From Desulfobacteraceae bacterium (lineage in GTDB: Bacteria; Desulfobacterota; Desulfobacteria; Desulfobacterales; SURF-15): 22,433 bases of DNA. The DNA lies in the NCBI GenBank assembly GCA_003599475.1, contig QZKK01000004.1:1-22433 (forward strand), written 5' to 3'. A program made the translations under genes and the position numbers. Of this stretch, positions 22,044 through 22,433 are shown one piece after another; within the stretch, counting starts at the first letter, position 1, and each line of letters starts with the position of its first letter. The notes beneath the pieces are model-generated. The model saw nothing but the letters and a program-made list of their open reading frames with translations. It ran no database searches and was not told where the DNA came from.

Positions 22044-22433
22044 TACGCAACCTTGTCACCGGATCTACGGATCGCTCGATCCGGGTTTACCGCCTTCTTC
22101 TTCGTTCATTTTACCGGATCCGAACATTACCCGGGTTCGGAATTCAACATTTTCCAATATCAGCAATTTCCATGTTGACTTGACGAGAAAACGGAGTCGG
22201 ATCCGAAAACGCTTCCTGTGATGGGCAATACCCTGAAGAAGCCCGCGGCCGCCCTTTCGGCGTTAAAAACACGAGCCCGAGTCGATAAAAGACAAACTGT
22301 ACCGCTGGTGCCGTCCTGCTGTTTTATCCGGCATCTTTCTCTTTTTGTAGCGTCTGTAAGTATGTATTCCGAATCTAATCAATCCCATGGACAATCCATA
22401 TAGGGGAATTCATGTAGATTTGGAAATTTTCAA
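22044..22433. other. Gene-free right end with palindromes upstream of the kinase
   Basis: No convincing gene is present in this 390-bp stretch; two 61-codon plus-strand frames (22036-22221, 22218-22403) lack ribosome binding sites and family features. Near the kinase start are the inverted repeat CGGATCG-CT-CGATCCG (22068-22083), CCGAAC/GTTCGG (22120-22125, 22135-22140), and two copies of the palindrome CGGATCCG (22115-22122, 22198-22205). They may be part of the kinase's control region; no clear promoter was found. Confidence 0.45.

Overview
The window reads as chromosomal DNA of a strict or facultative anaerobe, most likely a member of the Desulfobacterota (old Deltaproteobacteria). This is an inference from gene content: a uroporphyrinogen-decarboxylase-like methyltransferase fused to a corrinoid protein, a C_GCAxxG_C_C redox protein, a TakP-like TRAP transporter, a YchF paralogue, and intergenic DNA full of short dispersed palindromic and GAAATCC-type repeats. 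No rRNA, tRNA, CRISPR array, transposase or phage gene was seen.

Layout. 1-941: the 3' part of an MFS permease gene converges with a small conserved gene, and the two ends overlap by 35 bp. 1297-2346: an exported nuclease-fold protein (SNase plus AMIN) ends at a clear intrinsic terminator. 2508-5533: a YchF-like NTPase, a long inverted repeat, then a tightly overlapping trio (gamma-carbonic-anhydrase-like protein, RluA-type pseudouridine synthase, MutT-type Nudix hydrolase). 5629-6114 (minus strand): a secreted intradiol-dioxygenase-like protein. 6115-6600: a mosaic of nested repeats. 6674-8097: an envelope pair (glycine-zipper lipoprotein and PEGA-domain protein). 8323-10461: a methyltransferase/corrinoid fusion followed by a five-cysteine 66-residue protein. 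10474-11532 (minus strand): threonine aldolase, divergent from the next block.

11750-19102 is a co-directional run: zinc alcohol dehydrogenase, exported protein of unknown function, C_GCAxxG_C_C protein, two short-chain dehydrogenases, then a complete tripartite TRAP transporter (binding protein, small and large permeases). The simplest reading is uptake and NAD-linked oxidation of an unidentified organic acid or alcohol. 19298-19951 is a lipoprotein with its own good promoter. 19977-22043 (minus strand) is a PAS-PAS-HisKA_3 kinase with a C-terminal receiver and no DNA-binding output.

No wholly new defence or mobile system is evident. The most interesting signals are family members that have lost canonical catalytic residues (SNase, gamma-carbonic anhydrase, YchF), the single-chain methyltransferase/corrinoid protein with its cysteine-rich partner, the TRAP/dehydrogenase cluster, and the modular intergenic repeats. 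Every family assignment was made by eye from motifs, without database searches.
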